In this document: in pieces, positions 8,460-17,748 of the stretch
Numbering within the stretch: position 1 is the first letter of the stretch
Layout of the letters: each line of letters starts with the position of its first letter
Assembly (NCBI RefSeq): GCF_023701525.1
Contig: NZ_JAMQAW010000012.1
Coordinates: 64,762-128,761 of the forward strand
DNA: 64,000 nt
Origin: Streptomyces albipurpureus
GTDB taxonomy: Bacteria; Actinomycetota; Actinomycetes; Streptomycetales; Streptomycetaceae
Direction of reading: 5' to 3'
The notes under the pieces: model-generated
The model's input: the letters and a program-made list of their open reading frames with translations, nothing else
What the model was told of the DNA's origin: nothing
Database searches by the model: none
Position numbers and translations under genes: made by a program

Positions 8460-11400
8460 GTGTTCCAAAGACAGCAGCGCGCCGGGATGGCCGCGCTCAC
8501 AACCGCGGTCTCACTGGCGCTGGTCGCCGGAATGACCGAGGCCGGTACTGCCGCCGCCGTCCCAGCGCCTGCCGGAAACGCCTCGCAGGCACGGTCGGCG
8601 GCCGGCCAGCCGAGCTGGATCACACTGATCACCGGAGACCGTGTCCGGGTCGATGCGAAGGGCAAGGTCACGGGCTTCGACCATGCCGAGGGGCGGGCTG
8701 GGATACCCGTTGGGACCTATACGGACCGCGGACACACCTATGTGGTGCCCCATGACGCGCGCCGGCTGGTCGCCGATGGCAGACTGGACCGGCGGCTCTT
8801 CGATATCACCGAGCTGGGTAGGGCGGAGAGCCGAAACGCGCATCGGGACGGGCTGCGGCTGATCGTGGCGTACGGCGGTTCCGCCGGAGCGGGTGCCCGT
8901 AGGTCGGTCCGTGCTGCCGATGGCACCGAGTTCAACCGGGCGTTGAAGACGCTGAACGCGGACGCGGTGACCAGCACGCCGGAGTTGTGGGAGACCATCA
9001 CCAGGGATTCGAACGACGGAGCCAGGGTCGCAGCGTCCGGCATCAGCCGGATCTGGTTGGACGGCATCCGCAGCGCCACCCTGGAGAGGAGCACCGGGCA
9101 GATCGGGGCACCGAAGGCCTGGCAGGCCGGGTATCAGGGCAAGGGCGTGAAGATCGCCGTCCTTGACACGGGCGTTGACGCGGATCATCCCGACCTCAAG
9201 GGGCGGGTCGTCGCGGCCCAGAACTTCGGCGATTCCCCGGACACCCGGGACCGTGTCGGCCATGGCACCCACGCGGCCTCCATAGCCGCGGGCAGCGGAG
9301 CCCATGCCAACGGAACCCACCGGGGTGTCGCTCCCCAGGCTGAGATCCTCAACGGCAAGGTGCTGAACGATCTAGGCCGTGGCACCGACTCGGGCATCAT
9401 CGCGGGCATGGAGTGGGCGGTGGCGCAGGGAGCGGACATCGTCAACCTCAGTCTCGGCGGGCAGGACACCCAGGAGATCGATCCGCTGGAAGCCACTGTC
9501 AACAAGCTCTCGGCCCAGACCGGTGTGCTCTTCGCAGTGGCGGCGGGGAACGCGGGACCGAACGGGATCGATTCGCCGGGCAGCGCCGACGGCGCTTTCA
9601 CCGTCGGCGCGGTCGACCGCGCGGACAGGCTCGCCGGCTTCTCCAGCACCGGCCCCCGGGTCGGCGGCGGTGCGGTCAAGCCCGATGTGGCCGCGCCAGG
9701 TGTGGACATCTCCGCCGCGGCCACTGGGAATGGATCATCCGGGAGCACCCCGGGCTACCTCTCGATGTCCGGTACGTCGATGGCCACCCCGCATGTCGCC
9801 GGCGCCGCCGCCCTGCTCAAGCAGCAGCATCCCGGGTGGAAGGCGAAGGAGCTGAGGAGCGCCCTCGCCTCATCGGCCAAGGACACCGGACACACCCCCC
9901 ATGAGCAGGGCAGTGGCAGGATCGCCATCGACAAGGCGATCATCCAGACCGTGATCTCCGAGGAGACCTCGCTCGACTTCGGCAAGCAGGCGTGGCCGCA
10001 CACCGACGACACACCAGTCACCAAGAAGATCACCTACCGGAACAGCGGCAGCGCGGACATCACCCTCGATCTGGCGGTCACCGCCCATGGCCCCGGGAGC
10101 ACGCCCGTACCGGCAGGCTTCTTCACCCTCGGCACGAACCAGGTCACCGTCCCAGCCGAAGGCACCGCCTCCGTCGACTTCACTGCCGACACCCAGCGGG
10201 GTGGCGATGACGGCCACTACTCCGCCACCGTCGTGGCATCCGGCGGCGGCCAGACCGTCCGGTCCACCGCGGCGATCGAGCGGGAGGCCGAGTCCTACGA
10301 CGTCACCTTCAAGCACATCGGACGGGACGGGAAGCCGAGCAGGCACTTCAGGTCCGGGCTGAACTCATTGACCGCGCTGCATTCACCACCGCGATTCATC
10401 GATTCATCCGCCGGTGACCTCACCGTCCGGCTGCCCAAGGGTGAGTATGTGCTCGACTCCAACGCACCGGTCGACCCCAAGAACCCGGCCGACGGCATCG
10501 ATGTGCTGCTCCAGCCCAAGCTCACGGTGGACAAGGCCCAGACGGTGACTCTCGACGCCCGCCTCACCAGGCCGGTGAAGCTCACCGTGCCCCATGCGAA
10601 GGCCAGGATCGCCGCCGGAATGATGGAGTACAACCGGACCTCCTCGAACGGTCGGGGCACCGGCGGGTACTTCCCCGTGGACTCGTTCGACACATTCAAC
10701 ATCGCTCATCTCGGCCCGCAGATCACGGACGGGTCCCTGAACCAGATATGGGTCGGGAACTGGCGCAAGAACTCCCGCACGGAGTACAACGCCGCTTCCG
10801 GCGGCCCGGTGAAGCGGATCGCCACCGGCTACACCCGCGACTTCAGGGCCGCGGAGTTCGCCACGGTGAAGGTCGGTCTCGGCGCCTCGGTCAAGGGCAA
10901 GCGGGCAACCGTGGAACCGACCGCGTACATCCCGGGAGGCCACTGGGGAATGGTCGGCTTCGGTGTCGCGCGGCCCTCGCCCGACACCCGCACGGTGTAT
11001 GTCTCCAACGGTGACAGGGTGAGGTGGAACTTCTACGTGGGCCAGGTCGCATCGGACGACCCGAACGGCGGGTACCAGACCGATCTGCTCCTGAACTCAC
11101 CGCCCAAGACCTACCGGGCCGGCAAGACCCATCAGGAGACCTTCAACACCGCTGTCTTCGGGCCGATGCTCGATCAGTGGTCGGGGCTCTGGCGATACGG
11201 CGACCAACTAGTGGCCCAAGTACCGCTGTTCGCTGATGGCCGGGGCAACTCCGGCACCGGCGCCGTCCAGTCCGCCCGCACCACGCTCCACCGGAACGGG
11301 ACGAGGATCGGCGAGAACTCCGACGCGTTGACCGGTCGCGAGACGCTGCCGATCGGTCGGGAGGCGGGTCAGTTCACGCTCACCACCTCGGTCACACGGA

Positions 11401-11792
11401 GCGCCACAACGACACGGGTGAGCAGCCGAATCGACGCCGAGTGGACCTTCCGCGCCGATGCGGCACCCACGGACGGTCAGGTGACGCTACCGATCTCGAC
11501 AGTGCGTTTCACCGGTGCCCAGGTCGGTCTCGACAGTACCGCTCCTGCAGGTGCCACCCAGACCATTCCGCTCCAACTCCACGGCGCGGCGGCGAAGGGC
11601 AACATCGCATCGCTCACCGCGCAGGCCTCCTATGACGGCGGCAAGACCTGGCGGAAACTCACGGTGACCAAGAACAAGGTGACCGTGAAGAACCCGGCGA
11701 AGGGCAGGTCGATCACCCTGCGCGCCCAGGTGGCCGACAGGCAGGGCGGCATGCACAAAGTCACCGTGCACAACGCCTTCTTCGGCGGATAG
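8460..11792 (+). CDS. Secreted S8 (subtilisin-like) serine protease, large form
   Basis: An 1110-aa preproprotease. A signal peptide (about 1-32, ending in TAAAV) is followed by a propeptide of about 190 residues and a subtilase catalytic domain (about 225-490) with the full triad: Asp236 in VLDTGVD, His268 in VGHGTH and Ser440 in SGTSMATPHVAG. The oxyanion Asn is within AAGNAG. After the catalytic domain come about 600 residues of beta-rich C-terminal domains with Ig-like/Fn3 repeats, usual in large Streptomyces subtilases. It should be exported, mature by propeptide removal and degrade proteins outside the cell. GTG 8460 is set by ribosome site ggaggt with 3-bp spacing to the overlapping ATG at 8458; the GTG frame is the coding one. 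It is the active counterpart to the inactive S37-like gene upstream. Confidence 0.95.
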   Translation: MFQRQQRAGMAALTTAVSLALVAGMTEAGTAAAVPAPAGNASQARSAAGQPSWITLITGDRVRVDAKGKVTGFDHAEGRAGIPVGTYTDRGHTYVVPHDARRLVADGRLDRRLFDITELGRAESRNAHRDGLRLIVAYGGSAGAGARRSVRAADGTEFNRALKTLNADAVTSTPELWETITRDSNDGARVAASGISRIWLDGIRSATLERSTGQIGAPKAWQAGYQGKGVKIAVLDTGVDADHPDLKGRVVAAQNFGDSPDTRDRVGHGTHAASIAAGSGAHANGTHRGVAPQAEILNGKVLNDLGRGTDSGIIAGMEWAVAQGADIVNLSLGGQDTQEIDPLEATVNKLSAQTGVLFAVAAGNAGPNGIDSPGSADGAFTVGAVDRADRLAGFSSTGPRVGGGAVKPDVAAPGVDISAAATGNGSSGSTPGYLSMSGTSMATPHVAGAAALLKQQHPGWKAKELRSALASSAKDTGHTPHEQGSGRIAIDKAIIQTVISEETSLDFGKQAWPHTDDTPVTKKITYRNSGSADITLDLAVTAHGPGSTPVPAGFFTLGTNQVTVPAEGTASVDFTADTQRGGDDGHYSATVVASGGGQTVRSTAAIEREAESYDVTFKHIGRDGKPSRHFRSGLNSLTALHSPPRFIDSSAGDLTVRLPKGEYVLDSNAPVDPKNPADGIDVLLQPKLTVDKAQTVTLDARLTRPVKLTVPHAKARIAAGMMEYNRTSSNGRGTGGYFPVDSFDTFNIAHLGPQITDGSLNQIWVGNWRKNSRTEYNAASGGPVKRIATGYTRDFRAAEFATVKVGLGASVKGKRATVEPTAYIPGGHWGMVGFGVARPSPDTRTVYVSNGDRVRWNFYVGQVASDDPNGGYQTDLLLNSPPKTYRAGKTHQETFNTAVFGPMLDQWSGLWRYGDQLVAQVPLFADGRGNSGTGAVQSARTTLHRNGTRIGENSDALTGRETLPIGREAGQFTLTTSVTRSATTTRVSSRIDAEWTFRADAAPTDGQVTLPISTVRFTGAQVGLDSTAPAGATQTIPLQLHGAAAKGNIASLTAQASYDGGKTWRKLTVTKNKVTVKNPAKGRSITLRAQVADRQGGMHKVTVHNAFFGG

Positions 11793-11824
11793 GCACCGCA
11801 GCGGAGCCCGCACCGCATGATGAC

Positions 11825-11866
11825 GGCGGCCGACCGGAACCTGGTACCGGGTTCCGGTGGGCCGCC
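11825..11866 (+). terminator. Hairpin terminator after the subtilisin gene
   Basis: Arms 11825-11840 and 11851-11866 form a 16-bp stem with one mismatch and a 10-base loop, 33 bases after the stop. It lies between convergent genes and may serve both. Confidence 0.7.
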
Positions 11867-12237
11867 TTCCGCAGGGTGGAAGTGCGGCCCGCCGGAGCCT
11901 TGGTACGAGGTCCGGACGGTGACGCTCGGGCGTCGCCCGAATCAGATGTGGTCCAGCGCACGGGCCTGGCCGAGGGCGACCGATCGTTGTGACGGCGGAT
12001 ACTTCGGGCCAGAGTGCAGGGCGCATGGGACACATGGGTGCTCGGCTCTCGTGCGCCCAGCGGACGCACCACCTGGTGATCCGCCGCCCCACCCCGCGTG
12101 GACCGCGCCCAGCCGGTCAGTCAGTCACCCACTCGCTCGGGCCGAACCCACCGATGGGGGTGTCCATCCGCACCTGGAGTCCTCGGTGTGATCCGAGCGA
12201 CGGTCCGCTGGGGCCCACACTCCGGGGTGGGACAGCC
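11867..12237. other. Intergenic between convergent genes, no gene seen
   Basis: 371 bp downstream of both neighbours. Open frames are present on both strands without recognisable sequence or ribosome sites. Confidence 0.45.
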
Positions 12238-12825
12238 TCAGGCGATATCGATGTGCATGTTGAACCGCACCCCGCCGATCTTGACCAGCAGATTCCCCTG
12301 CACCTTTCGCTTGGCGAGCGTCTCACCGACCGAGCCCTTGCCGAGCGCGGCCTTGTTCTGCGGAGCGTGGCTGACGAAATCGGTGAAGACTCCCCCCGCA
12401 GCGAGCCCGGAGGCCTGTCTCCACTCGCTGCGCAACTCCCCGTAGGTGTCGGGGTCCATCGGAGATCCACCGAGGCCCAAATTGACGCGCTCCCCACCGA
12501 CATAGGCGGCGGCGCACTGGGTGAGTATGGTCGGGACAAGGGTGTCCTTCAGCAGGTAGTGCCCCTTCACCGTATCGAGGAGCCCGCTCGCGTCCGCGGC
12601 GAGTCTGGCCTTGCGGGCGTCCTTGGCGCCAGCTCTGACCATGTCCTCCTTGTCGCTGTCGATGGTCTTGCGGGCCTGTTCGAAGCCGTGGTCCTTGTCC
12701 TGGGCGATCCTGATCGACGAGGCCCACTTGTCGGGGGTGACCCACTCGGGGTCGAACCCAATCTCCTCGCAGTACTCCTGGAGGTTCTGCTCGGCTTCCT
12801 GCGCGGACTTGGCGTACTTCGGCAT
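12238..12825 (-). CDS. Conserved-looking soluble protein of unknown function
   Basis: A 195-aa protein I do not recognise. It starts at ATG 12825 with an AGGGGGA ribosome site. The composition is that of a real cytosolic protein: charged and helical in residues 1-95 (KYAKSAQEAEQNLQEYCEEIG, then Lys/Asp-rich), then a more compact second half with GGERVNLGLGG and a hydrophobic, strand-like C-terminus (GNLLVKIGGVRFNMHID). There is no signal peptide, membrane segment or Cys cluster beyond two Cys. It is monocistronic, convergent with the protease. The helical front resembles WXG100-length or phage-structural proteins in style only, so no function is assigned. Confidence 0.7.
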   Translation of the reverse strand: MPKYAKSAQEAEQNLQEYCEEIGFDPEWVTPDKWASSIRIAQDKDHGFEQARKTIDSDKEDMVRAGAKDARKARLAADASGLLDTVKGHYLLKDTLVPTILTQCAAAYVGGERVNLGLGGSPMDPDTYGELRSEWRQASGLAAGGVFTDFVSHAPQNKAALGKGSVGETLAKRKVQGNLLVKIGGVRFNMHIDIA

Positions 12826-13203
12826 GCGTCCCCCTGGGTGTGTGTTGTGCTGGCGCGGTGCAGCGTCCCACGTGGAGCCGAGTCCGTCAGACGTTCCGGA
12901 AAGATCGTGAAAGGGGCCTATAACTGGGGCTATTGGTGCGCGTTCACGTCGTTTTGCGACTCGATTCGCTCGACTCTGAACGGAATATCAGTCATGCGGG
13001 ATTCTCGGTCCAGGCGGTATCTGCTCGACCGGCACCATCGGAAGGAGACCCGCTGCAACGGTGCGGGCCAGAGCCGGATCCACCGCGACAAGCCAGTGGG
13101 GCGGTACCAGCCGAATACACGGACGCGACGACACCACGGTCTCCGCTTGACACTCAAGGATCAACAGCGGGCTGGTGGCGCGCCCACCCGATACGAACAC
13201 AGG
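12826..13203. other. Intergenic, no gene seen
   Basis: 378 bp holding the promoter of the 195-aa gene (minus strand) and the downstream region of the MarR gene. It is somewhat less GC-rich around 12900-13010. No hairpin or gene stands out. Confidence 0.4.
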
Positions 13204-13671
13204 CTAGGCCGGAGCTCCCCCGGTGTTCTGGATCATCCGGTGGAGCACCTTCAGAGTGGTGACGTAGTCGGCGTCGTCGATGCCCTGGTGGATGTGGTGA
13301 CGGATTGCCGGAGCGTGCTGCTTGAGGCGGACCCGAGCCTCCTCGCCCGCCGCGGTGATCCACAGTCTCTGCCCGGCGTCGCGGGTGAGCCAGCCACGCT
13401 CCAGGAGGACTTCCGCCTCAGCGGTCAGTTCGTCCTCAGGCCTGAGGTAGGAGACCATTGCCTGTTGGAGTTCGGCGATGGTCATCCCCTGGCCATCAGT
13501 TGAGATGTCGTTCTCAGAGAGGTTGCGCAGCAGCCAGAACTGGGGCTGGGTGAAGCCTTGTTCGGCCTGTTGGGCACGGGTGAACGAGATGAGGGCCTCA
13601 TAGGCCACTCCGGTCCAGTACGCGGCGGGCTGGGCAGCGAGCTCGGCGTCGGTGATGTGCTGGGTCGTCAT
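13204..13671 (-). CDS. MarR-like winged-helix transcriptional regulator
   Basis: A 155-aa DNA-binding protein. The N-terminal helix carries the dimer region, followed by FTQPQFWLLRNLSEND and a winged helix (MTIAELQQAMVSYLRPEDELTAEAEVLLERGWL), then a C-terminal dimerisation helix (about 110-150). ATG 13671 is chosen because AGGAG lies 7 bases upstream; a longer version from 13707 adds 12 residues without family character. MarR proteins usually repress a neighbouring divergent gene, but here the divergent side has only a small hydrophobic protein gene 365 bp away, so the target is not obvious. Confidence 0.82.
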   Translation of the reverse strand: MTTQHITDAELAAQPAAYWTGVAYEALISFTRAQQAEQGFTQPQFWLLRNLSENDISTDGQGMTIAELQQAMVSYLRPEDELTAEAEVLLERGWLTRDAGQRLWITAAGEEARVRLKQHAPAIRHHIHQGIDDADYVTTLKVLHRMIQNTGGAPA

Positions 13672-14035
13672 GTTCGCTCCTGAGTGAGGATCACCGGGTG
13701 CAAGCACCGTAAAACCTCAAGCGGAGCTGAGGTCAAGGCCAGCGTTGTCCCGATAGCGGTGAGGGACACCGACCCTGGGCAGTCACTCTGCACGGGCACT
13801 TCGAGGACAGGGGCGGAGCACAGGCACTCGGGGGCGTCGTAGCGGTCGGCCTCGGCTTCGGGGAGGCCGGCAGTGGCCTGCGGAACCCTGCGAATTCTTC
13901 GCCGTTCCGGCGGGCGCGAGTGCTTCTTCCTCATGGTGGCGCGCTCTCGTTCCCGAATCGACCGGACTGAAACCACGATGTCGAGTGCGTGAGATGTCGA
14001 TAGCGGGGCACATGATTTTCCGGAGGTTGATAATT
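13672..14035. other. Divergent intergenic region
   Basis: 364 bp between the MarR gene (-) and the small hydrophobic protein gene (+), so both promoters lie here. A minus-strand open frame from 13934 (about 88 codons, MRKKHSRPPERRR...) has no ribosome site and no recognisable fold, so I do not call it. Confidence 0.45.
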
Positions 14036-14206
14036 ATGGTTCCCCTGCTTCTTGTTTTGCTTCTGGCTCTCATCCTTTTCGGCGCTGGTTTTGCCTTGGA
14101 AGCGTTGTGGTGGATAGCGGTCATCGTTCTTGTGGTGTGGCTGCTGGGGTTCGTCGTCCGGCCTGGCGGTGGTGGCGGTCGCCGTGGCCGGTGGTATCGC
14201 TGGTAG
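14036..14206 (+). CDS. Small hydrophobic membrane protein
   Basis: A 56-aa peptide with two nearly continuous membrane segments (about 3-18 and 22-41) and a Gly/Arg-rich basic tail (RPGGGGGRRGRW). ATG 14036 is fixed by ribosome site ggagg at 14022-14026. Short hydrophobic proteins of this exact style (Lmo0937-like) are widespread in Streptomyces, often near stress or PRC-barrel genes; the next gene here is a PRC-barrel protein. It probably sits in the cytoplasmic membrane; function unknown. Confidence 0.78.
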   Translation: MVPLLLVLLLALILFGAGFALEALWWIAVIVLVVWLLGFVVRPGGGGGRRGRWYRW

Positions 14207-14530
14207 AGCCGAACAACCGGTTCGCGTGGCGGGTCGGATCAGGTTCTCCCTGGTCCGACCCGTTTGCGTGGTGCAGGAGGCCGCGTAGCCGACGGCCGGT
14301 GAACCTCGGGAAAGTACTGGAATGCAGAGGTGTTTTCCAGTTTTCGGGGTAGGGACGCGCGAGCCCGGAGACAACCAACCCCTATGGGGTATTTCTCAGA
14401 CCTCGCCAGGTTTCCTGGATTATTGAGGAATGGCATGGCGCGGTGTGGGAAGGCGCTTCATCGAGCAACGAGTCGGCACCTATTTGAGTATCGACCCTCA
14501 TTTCTTACCCATCGATCGAAAGGCTTTATC
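14207..14530. other. Intergenic, promoter region of the PRC-barrel gene
   Basis: 324 bp. A moderately A/T-richer stretch at 14440-14530 precedes the next gene. The inverted-repeat-like run around 14219-14262 (gttcg..gatcagg..ggtccgac) is weak. No gene seen. Confidence 0.4.
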
Positions 14531-14881
14531 GTGACGGACAACATGTGGGGTTACCCGGCGGCGTCGGGACACCAGGCCGGATCGGATCTGACCGGCTTCA
14601 AGGTTGAGGCGACGGACGGCCAGATCGGCAAGGTCGACAAGCACTCCGAGGACGTCGGCTCCGCCTACATCGTGGTCGACACCGGTATGTGGATCTTCGG
14701 GAAGCATGTGCTGTTGCCGGCGGGCACCATCTCCCGTATCGACCCCGCCGAGCAGAGGCTCTACGTGGACCGCACCAAGGACGAGATCAAGGCCTCCCCG
14801 GAGTTCGACAAGGACAAGCACGTCGGCGACACCGGATACCACCAGCAGGTCGGCACGTACTACGGATCGCCGCGCGCGTAA
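14531..14881 (+). CDS. PRC-barrel domain protein
   Basis: A 116-aa cytosolic protein with one PRC-barrel domain (about residues 15-90): SDLTGFKVEATDGQIGKVD opens the barrel and the pattern VVDTGMWIFGKHVLLPAGTI matches the family. The tail is charged with a YHQQ segment. PRC-barrels occur in RNA-processing and photosynthetic proteins; stand-alone copies in actinomycetes are linked to stress responses, but their role is unclear. GTG 14531 is set by gaaagg 7 bases upstream; the frame stays open to 14330 without family-like sequence. Confidence 0.85.
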   Translation: MTDNMWGYPAASGHQAGSDLTGFKVEATDGQIGKVDKHSEDVGSAYIVVDTGMWIFGKHVLLPAGTISRIDPAEQRLYVDRTKDEIKASPEFDKDKHVGDTGYHQQVGTYYGSPRA

Positions 14882-14887
14882 GCAGCG

Positions 14888-14946
14888 CACATGAAGCGGG
14901 GTGTTCACCTCCCGAGAGGGTTGGGGTGAACACCCCGCTTCATGTG
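14888..14946. terminator. Very long perfect stem, bidirectional terminator
   Basis: Arms 14888-14909 and 14925-14946 pair perfectly over 22 bp (core gcggggtgttcacc/ggtgaacaccccgc) with a 15-base loop, 6 bases after the PRC-barrel stop codon. Confidence 0.85.
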
Positions 14947-15170
14947 TCGGGACCCAGGTCATAGCGGCCAGGCTCAGACCTTCGATGGCCGGCGGCAGAA
15001 CCCGGATCGTCGGTGCGGCCGGTGCCTCAGGTCCCGCGTCGGCAGCCGACGATCCGACGAGGTGGCCAGAGGGTCCCCGCGGACGGTTGAAACCCGGCGT
15101 CCCCGGTCCGTGCGCCATGGGCGACGGGCCGGGGACGGGTATCGGTGACACGGTCATGACAGCCTGGCCA

Positions 15171-15770
15171 TCATGGGGTGCAGGAACAAGGGGAAGACGC
15201 GGTGACTCGGACATCGTCGATGACGGGTCCGTAGGCACCGGGCAGAGTACTGGCGAACCCAAGGGTGGTCGTCGGCGTGTTGGCCACGAAGGTCACCTGC
15301 CGCTGCACATAGCCCATGGCGGCACGCGTCTTCCCGGTGGAGTCAAAGGAGAAGTCCTGGAAGTTCTGCCCGCCGACCAGGACCCGGCCGGTCTTCACCG
15401 CCGGGCCGCCCTCCGGGTTCGCGGCCAGCGCATAGGTCACCGTGTAAGTCCGCCCCACGATCGTGGAGAAGGTCTGCGCCACCGCGCCCGCCTGACCGCC
15501 GTTGAGATCGACGGACTGGTCACCCTCAGCCGCTTGCCAGAACCCGGTACCGATCAGGTCCACTGACCCGGAGGTGACCTTCCACGGCCCGATCGACTGC
15601 CCGCTGACCAGGGTCGTGAAGGAGTTCGCCGGGGCGGTGGGGTACTCGAAACTGCCGTCGTCGAACCGGCTCACAGCCGCCGCCGACGGGGCGGCCAGCG
15701 CCGCACCCGAACCGCCGACAAGGAGCCCTGCCGCAACAGCGACGACGCCCAGGGAACGTGCAACCAACAT
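15171..15770 (-). CDS. Secreted choice-of-anchor / DUF642-type protein
   Basis: A 199-aa exported protein. The signal peptide ends near LAAP at about residue 27. The mature part is a single jelly-roll-like domain: DGSFEYP at the start, GPWKVTSGSVDLIGTGFW, a DLNG turn, QTFSTIVGRTYTVTYALAAN and the closing IDDVRV. This is the pattern of the choice-of-anchor C / DUF642 family, which is thought to bind polysaccharide. It ends in a Cys pair (CSC). ATG 15770 has ribosome site GGAGG. No sortase motif is visible despite the family name, so it is probably released. The upstream side is an unusually long gap. Confidence 0.82.
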   Translation of the reverse strand: MLVARSLGVVAVAAGLLVGGSGAALAAPSAAAVSRFDDGSFEYPTAPANSFTTLVSGQSIGPWKVTSGSVDLIGTGFWQAAEGDQSVDLNGGQAGAVAQTFSTIVGRTYTVTYALAANPEGGPAVKTGRVLVGGQNFQDFSFDSTGKTRAAMGYVQRQVTFVANTPTTTLGFASTLPGAYGPVIDDVRVTASSPCSCTP

Positions 15771-16639
15771 GACTGCCTCCTGAAGAGATGGAATTCCTCG
15801 TCCAACACGATCATCTTTCCGTCAGCTCGGAAGGGATGAGAAGGCCCGCGCCCAGGCGTGCGGGAGTACTGGCGAGGGGAACGTGATCCATGAACACACT
15901 CGTGCGCCCCAACAAGCCGATTGAGCCCATCGTTACCGCGTTCATCTCCTGTTGGCGTCCCGGGTCGGAGCCTCAGGGCCGTGCTTCACTGAGCAGCTCC
16001 GCCGGCCCGGGGTGGCCGGTCGGCTCTGTTTCCCCGGCAACCGGGCGTCCTCGGAGAAGAAGTGCAACAGTTCGTACGGTGGGGCGTGCATGGGCCAGGC
16101 CCACGCCCTGCCGGGGCAGCCGGGGCAGTGGCAGACCAGGCTCGTCAGGGGAGAGACAAATCGGAGACCTGGACCGCGCACCAGTCAGGCAGCCGTTTCC
16201 CTGCCGGAGGGGCATTGCACCGGCCCGCGTGGACCGCTGCCAGGGCCGGCAATCCCAGCGACCTTGAGTGGTCGCACCACCGGGACTTCCTCGTTGCCTC
16301 CCCACGGCGGCTCACGATCGCCCGCACGACCGCTCGAACCAGCTGGCCGCTTCGGAGCGGCGTTTGGCGCGACTCGGCGAGGTGCGCGGCGATGCCGGGC
16401 CCTGGGGTGCGGATGGGAGGAGCGCGGCTCATGCCATCCAGCGCGATCGTCCCAGCGCGTGACCCAGCAGAGCAAGGTGGTCGGCGGGTGCGCCCGGTCT
16501 ACAAGCAACGGTGTGGGTGAGAGCGGGAGCGAGATACTCGGTGCCATCGTCGAGGCTGTCGATGGCATCGCCCGGTACGGGGACCCGCGCTCCCGACTAC
16601 GCCGTGGGCGGGTGTCGTTGATCGGGCCCTCGGGGGTAT
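15771..16639. other. Long intergenic region (about 870 bp), no convincing gene
   Basis: Three plus-strand frames and several minus-strand frames stay open here (for example 15952-16800 plus), but none has a ribosome site, a recognisable motif or consistent codon bias, and the longest runs antisense into the methyltransferase gene. It may hold decayed gene sequence. It includes the promoter of the 199-aa secreted protein (minus strand). Confidence 0.45.
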
Positions 16640-17437
16640 TCAGACCTTGCGGCCAACACCGACGTACAACGGGGTGCCACCGGCCGCTGTGGACGCTGCT
16701 TCCGGATGCCAGTCGTCCACCAGCCGAAGGCCGGGTTCAAGAAGTTCAAGCCCGTCGAAGAAGGTGGCAACCTCGGCTTCCGACCTCAACTGGGCCATGA
16801 CTCCATTGTTGCGATAGACCTCCATGACCCGTTCCATGGCTTCGGGGTCGAGATCGGCCGTTCCATGGGACAGCACCAGATGACTTCCCGAAGGCAGCGG
16901 GTCGAGGAGGCTTCGTACCAACCCGCGAGGGTCATGCTCATCGGAGACGAAATGCAGCAGCGCCACCAGCGACAGCGCTATGGGCTCATCGAAGTCGAGC
17001 ACATTCCTCGCCCCACGGAGAATCACGTCTGGGCTGCGGACATCCGCCTGGACGTACTCCGTCCGCCCTTCCGGGCCGCTGCTCAAGAGGGCCTCGGCAT
17101 GTCGCAGCACTATGGGGTCGTTGTCAACGTAGACCACGCGTGCCCCGGGAACGATCCCCTGGGCGATCTGGTGGAGATTCGGCTCGGTGGGTATCCCGGT
17201 CCCGATGTCCAGGAACTGCTTCACACCGTGCTGGGCTAACAGCCTCACAGCCCGGTTCATAAACCGCCGATTGGCCTGTGCGGCCAGCCTGCCCTGAGGG
17301 TAGAAGGAGAGGACCTGTTGGGCGGCGGCAGCATCGACGGGGTAGTGGTCCTTCCCATTGAGGTAGTAGTCGTACATGCGCGCAGGATGGGGTTTGGTGG
17401 TGTCAAGGATTCCCGATCCGTCGTCAGCATCCGTCAT
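16640..17437 (-). CDS. SAM-dependent methyltransferase, DUF574 type
   Basis: A 265-aa protein of the actinobacterial DUF574 (Methyltransf_19) family. It opens with TKPHPARMYDYYLNGKDHYPVD, the family hallmark, then a Rossmann SAM site: FLDIGTGIPT (motif I), VVYVDNDPIVLRHAEAL (motif II acidic) and the Asp-containing YVQADVR. The C-terminal part carries ADLDPE and FFDGLELLEPGL. Family members cluster with DUF397 and XRE genes in Streptomyces; substrates are unknown. ATG 17437 has a GAAGGA ribosome site 6 bases upstream; an open extension to 17680 overlaps the DUF397 gene and is not family-like. The DUF397 gene is 68 bp upstream on the same strand, so they are probably co-transcribed. Confidence 0.9.
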   Translation of the reverse strand: MTDADDGSGILDTTKPHPARMYDYYLNGKDHYPVDAAAAQQVLSFYPQGRLAAQANRRFMNRAVRLLAQHGVKQFLDIGTGIPTEPNLHQIAQGIVPGARVVYVDNDPIVLRHAEALLSSGPEGRTEYVQADVRSPDVILRGARNVLDFDEPIALSLVALLHFVSDEHDPRGLVRSLLDPLPSGSHLVLSHGTADLDPEAMERVMEVYRNNGVMAQLRSEAEVATFFDGLELLEPGLRLVDDWHPEAASTAAGGTPLYVGVGRKV

Positions 17438-17505
17438 GGGCCGTCCTTCGCTCTCATTGACTGCGGTAGGGCAGGTACGGGTGCCGGGTGACTCCTCGCC
17501 ACCAC

Positions 17506-17748
17506 TCAGGAGATCAGGAAGTCGGCGCCGCCGTCCTTCGCCCACTGGATGAAGACACGCATTTCCTCGGTCGTACAGACCAGGGCCGGGCCGTGTGGAT
17601 CGCTGGATTGACGCAGCGCGATCCTGCCACCGGGGAGTTTCTTGGCCTCCACGCACGAGGCCCCGTTGGGGCCGCTCCACGGCCGGCGCCAGTTCTCGTC
17701 GCCGAGGTCGGCGGCGGCATGGTCGACATGGTGGGTACGCGCGGTCAT
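17506..17748 (-). CDS. DUF397 protein
   Basis: An 80-aa DUF397 protein: WRRPWSGPNGASCVEAKKL, then RQSSDPHGPALVCTTEEMRVFI and a short tail. ATG 17748 follows AAGGAG closely. DUF397 proteins normally sit next to an XRE/DUF5753 regulator and are thought to act with it as small regulators of development and antibiotic production (WhiJ/BldB-linked families). Here no XRE gene is adjacent; the nearest DUF5753 regulator is at 33.7 kb. The methyltransferase lies 68 bp downstream. Confidence 0.88.
   Translation of the reverse strand: MTARTHHVDHAAADLGDENWRRPWSGPNGASCVEAKKLPGGRIALRQSSDPHGPALVCTTEEMRVFIQWAKDGGADFLIS

Noticed and set aside
13668-13976. 102-codon minus-strand frame upstream of the MarR gene
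   Set aside because: No ribosome site and no fold-like pattern; it overlaps the MarR leader.
15952-16800. 282-codon plus-strand open frame
   Set aside because: No ribosome site, Arg/Pro-rich composition, and its end is antisense to the methyltransferase gene; typical high-GC shadow frame.
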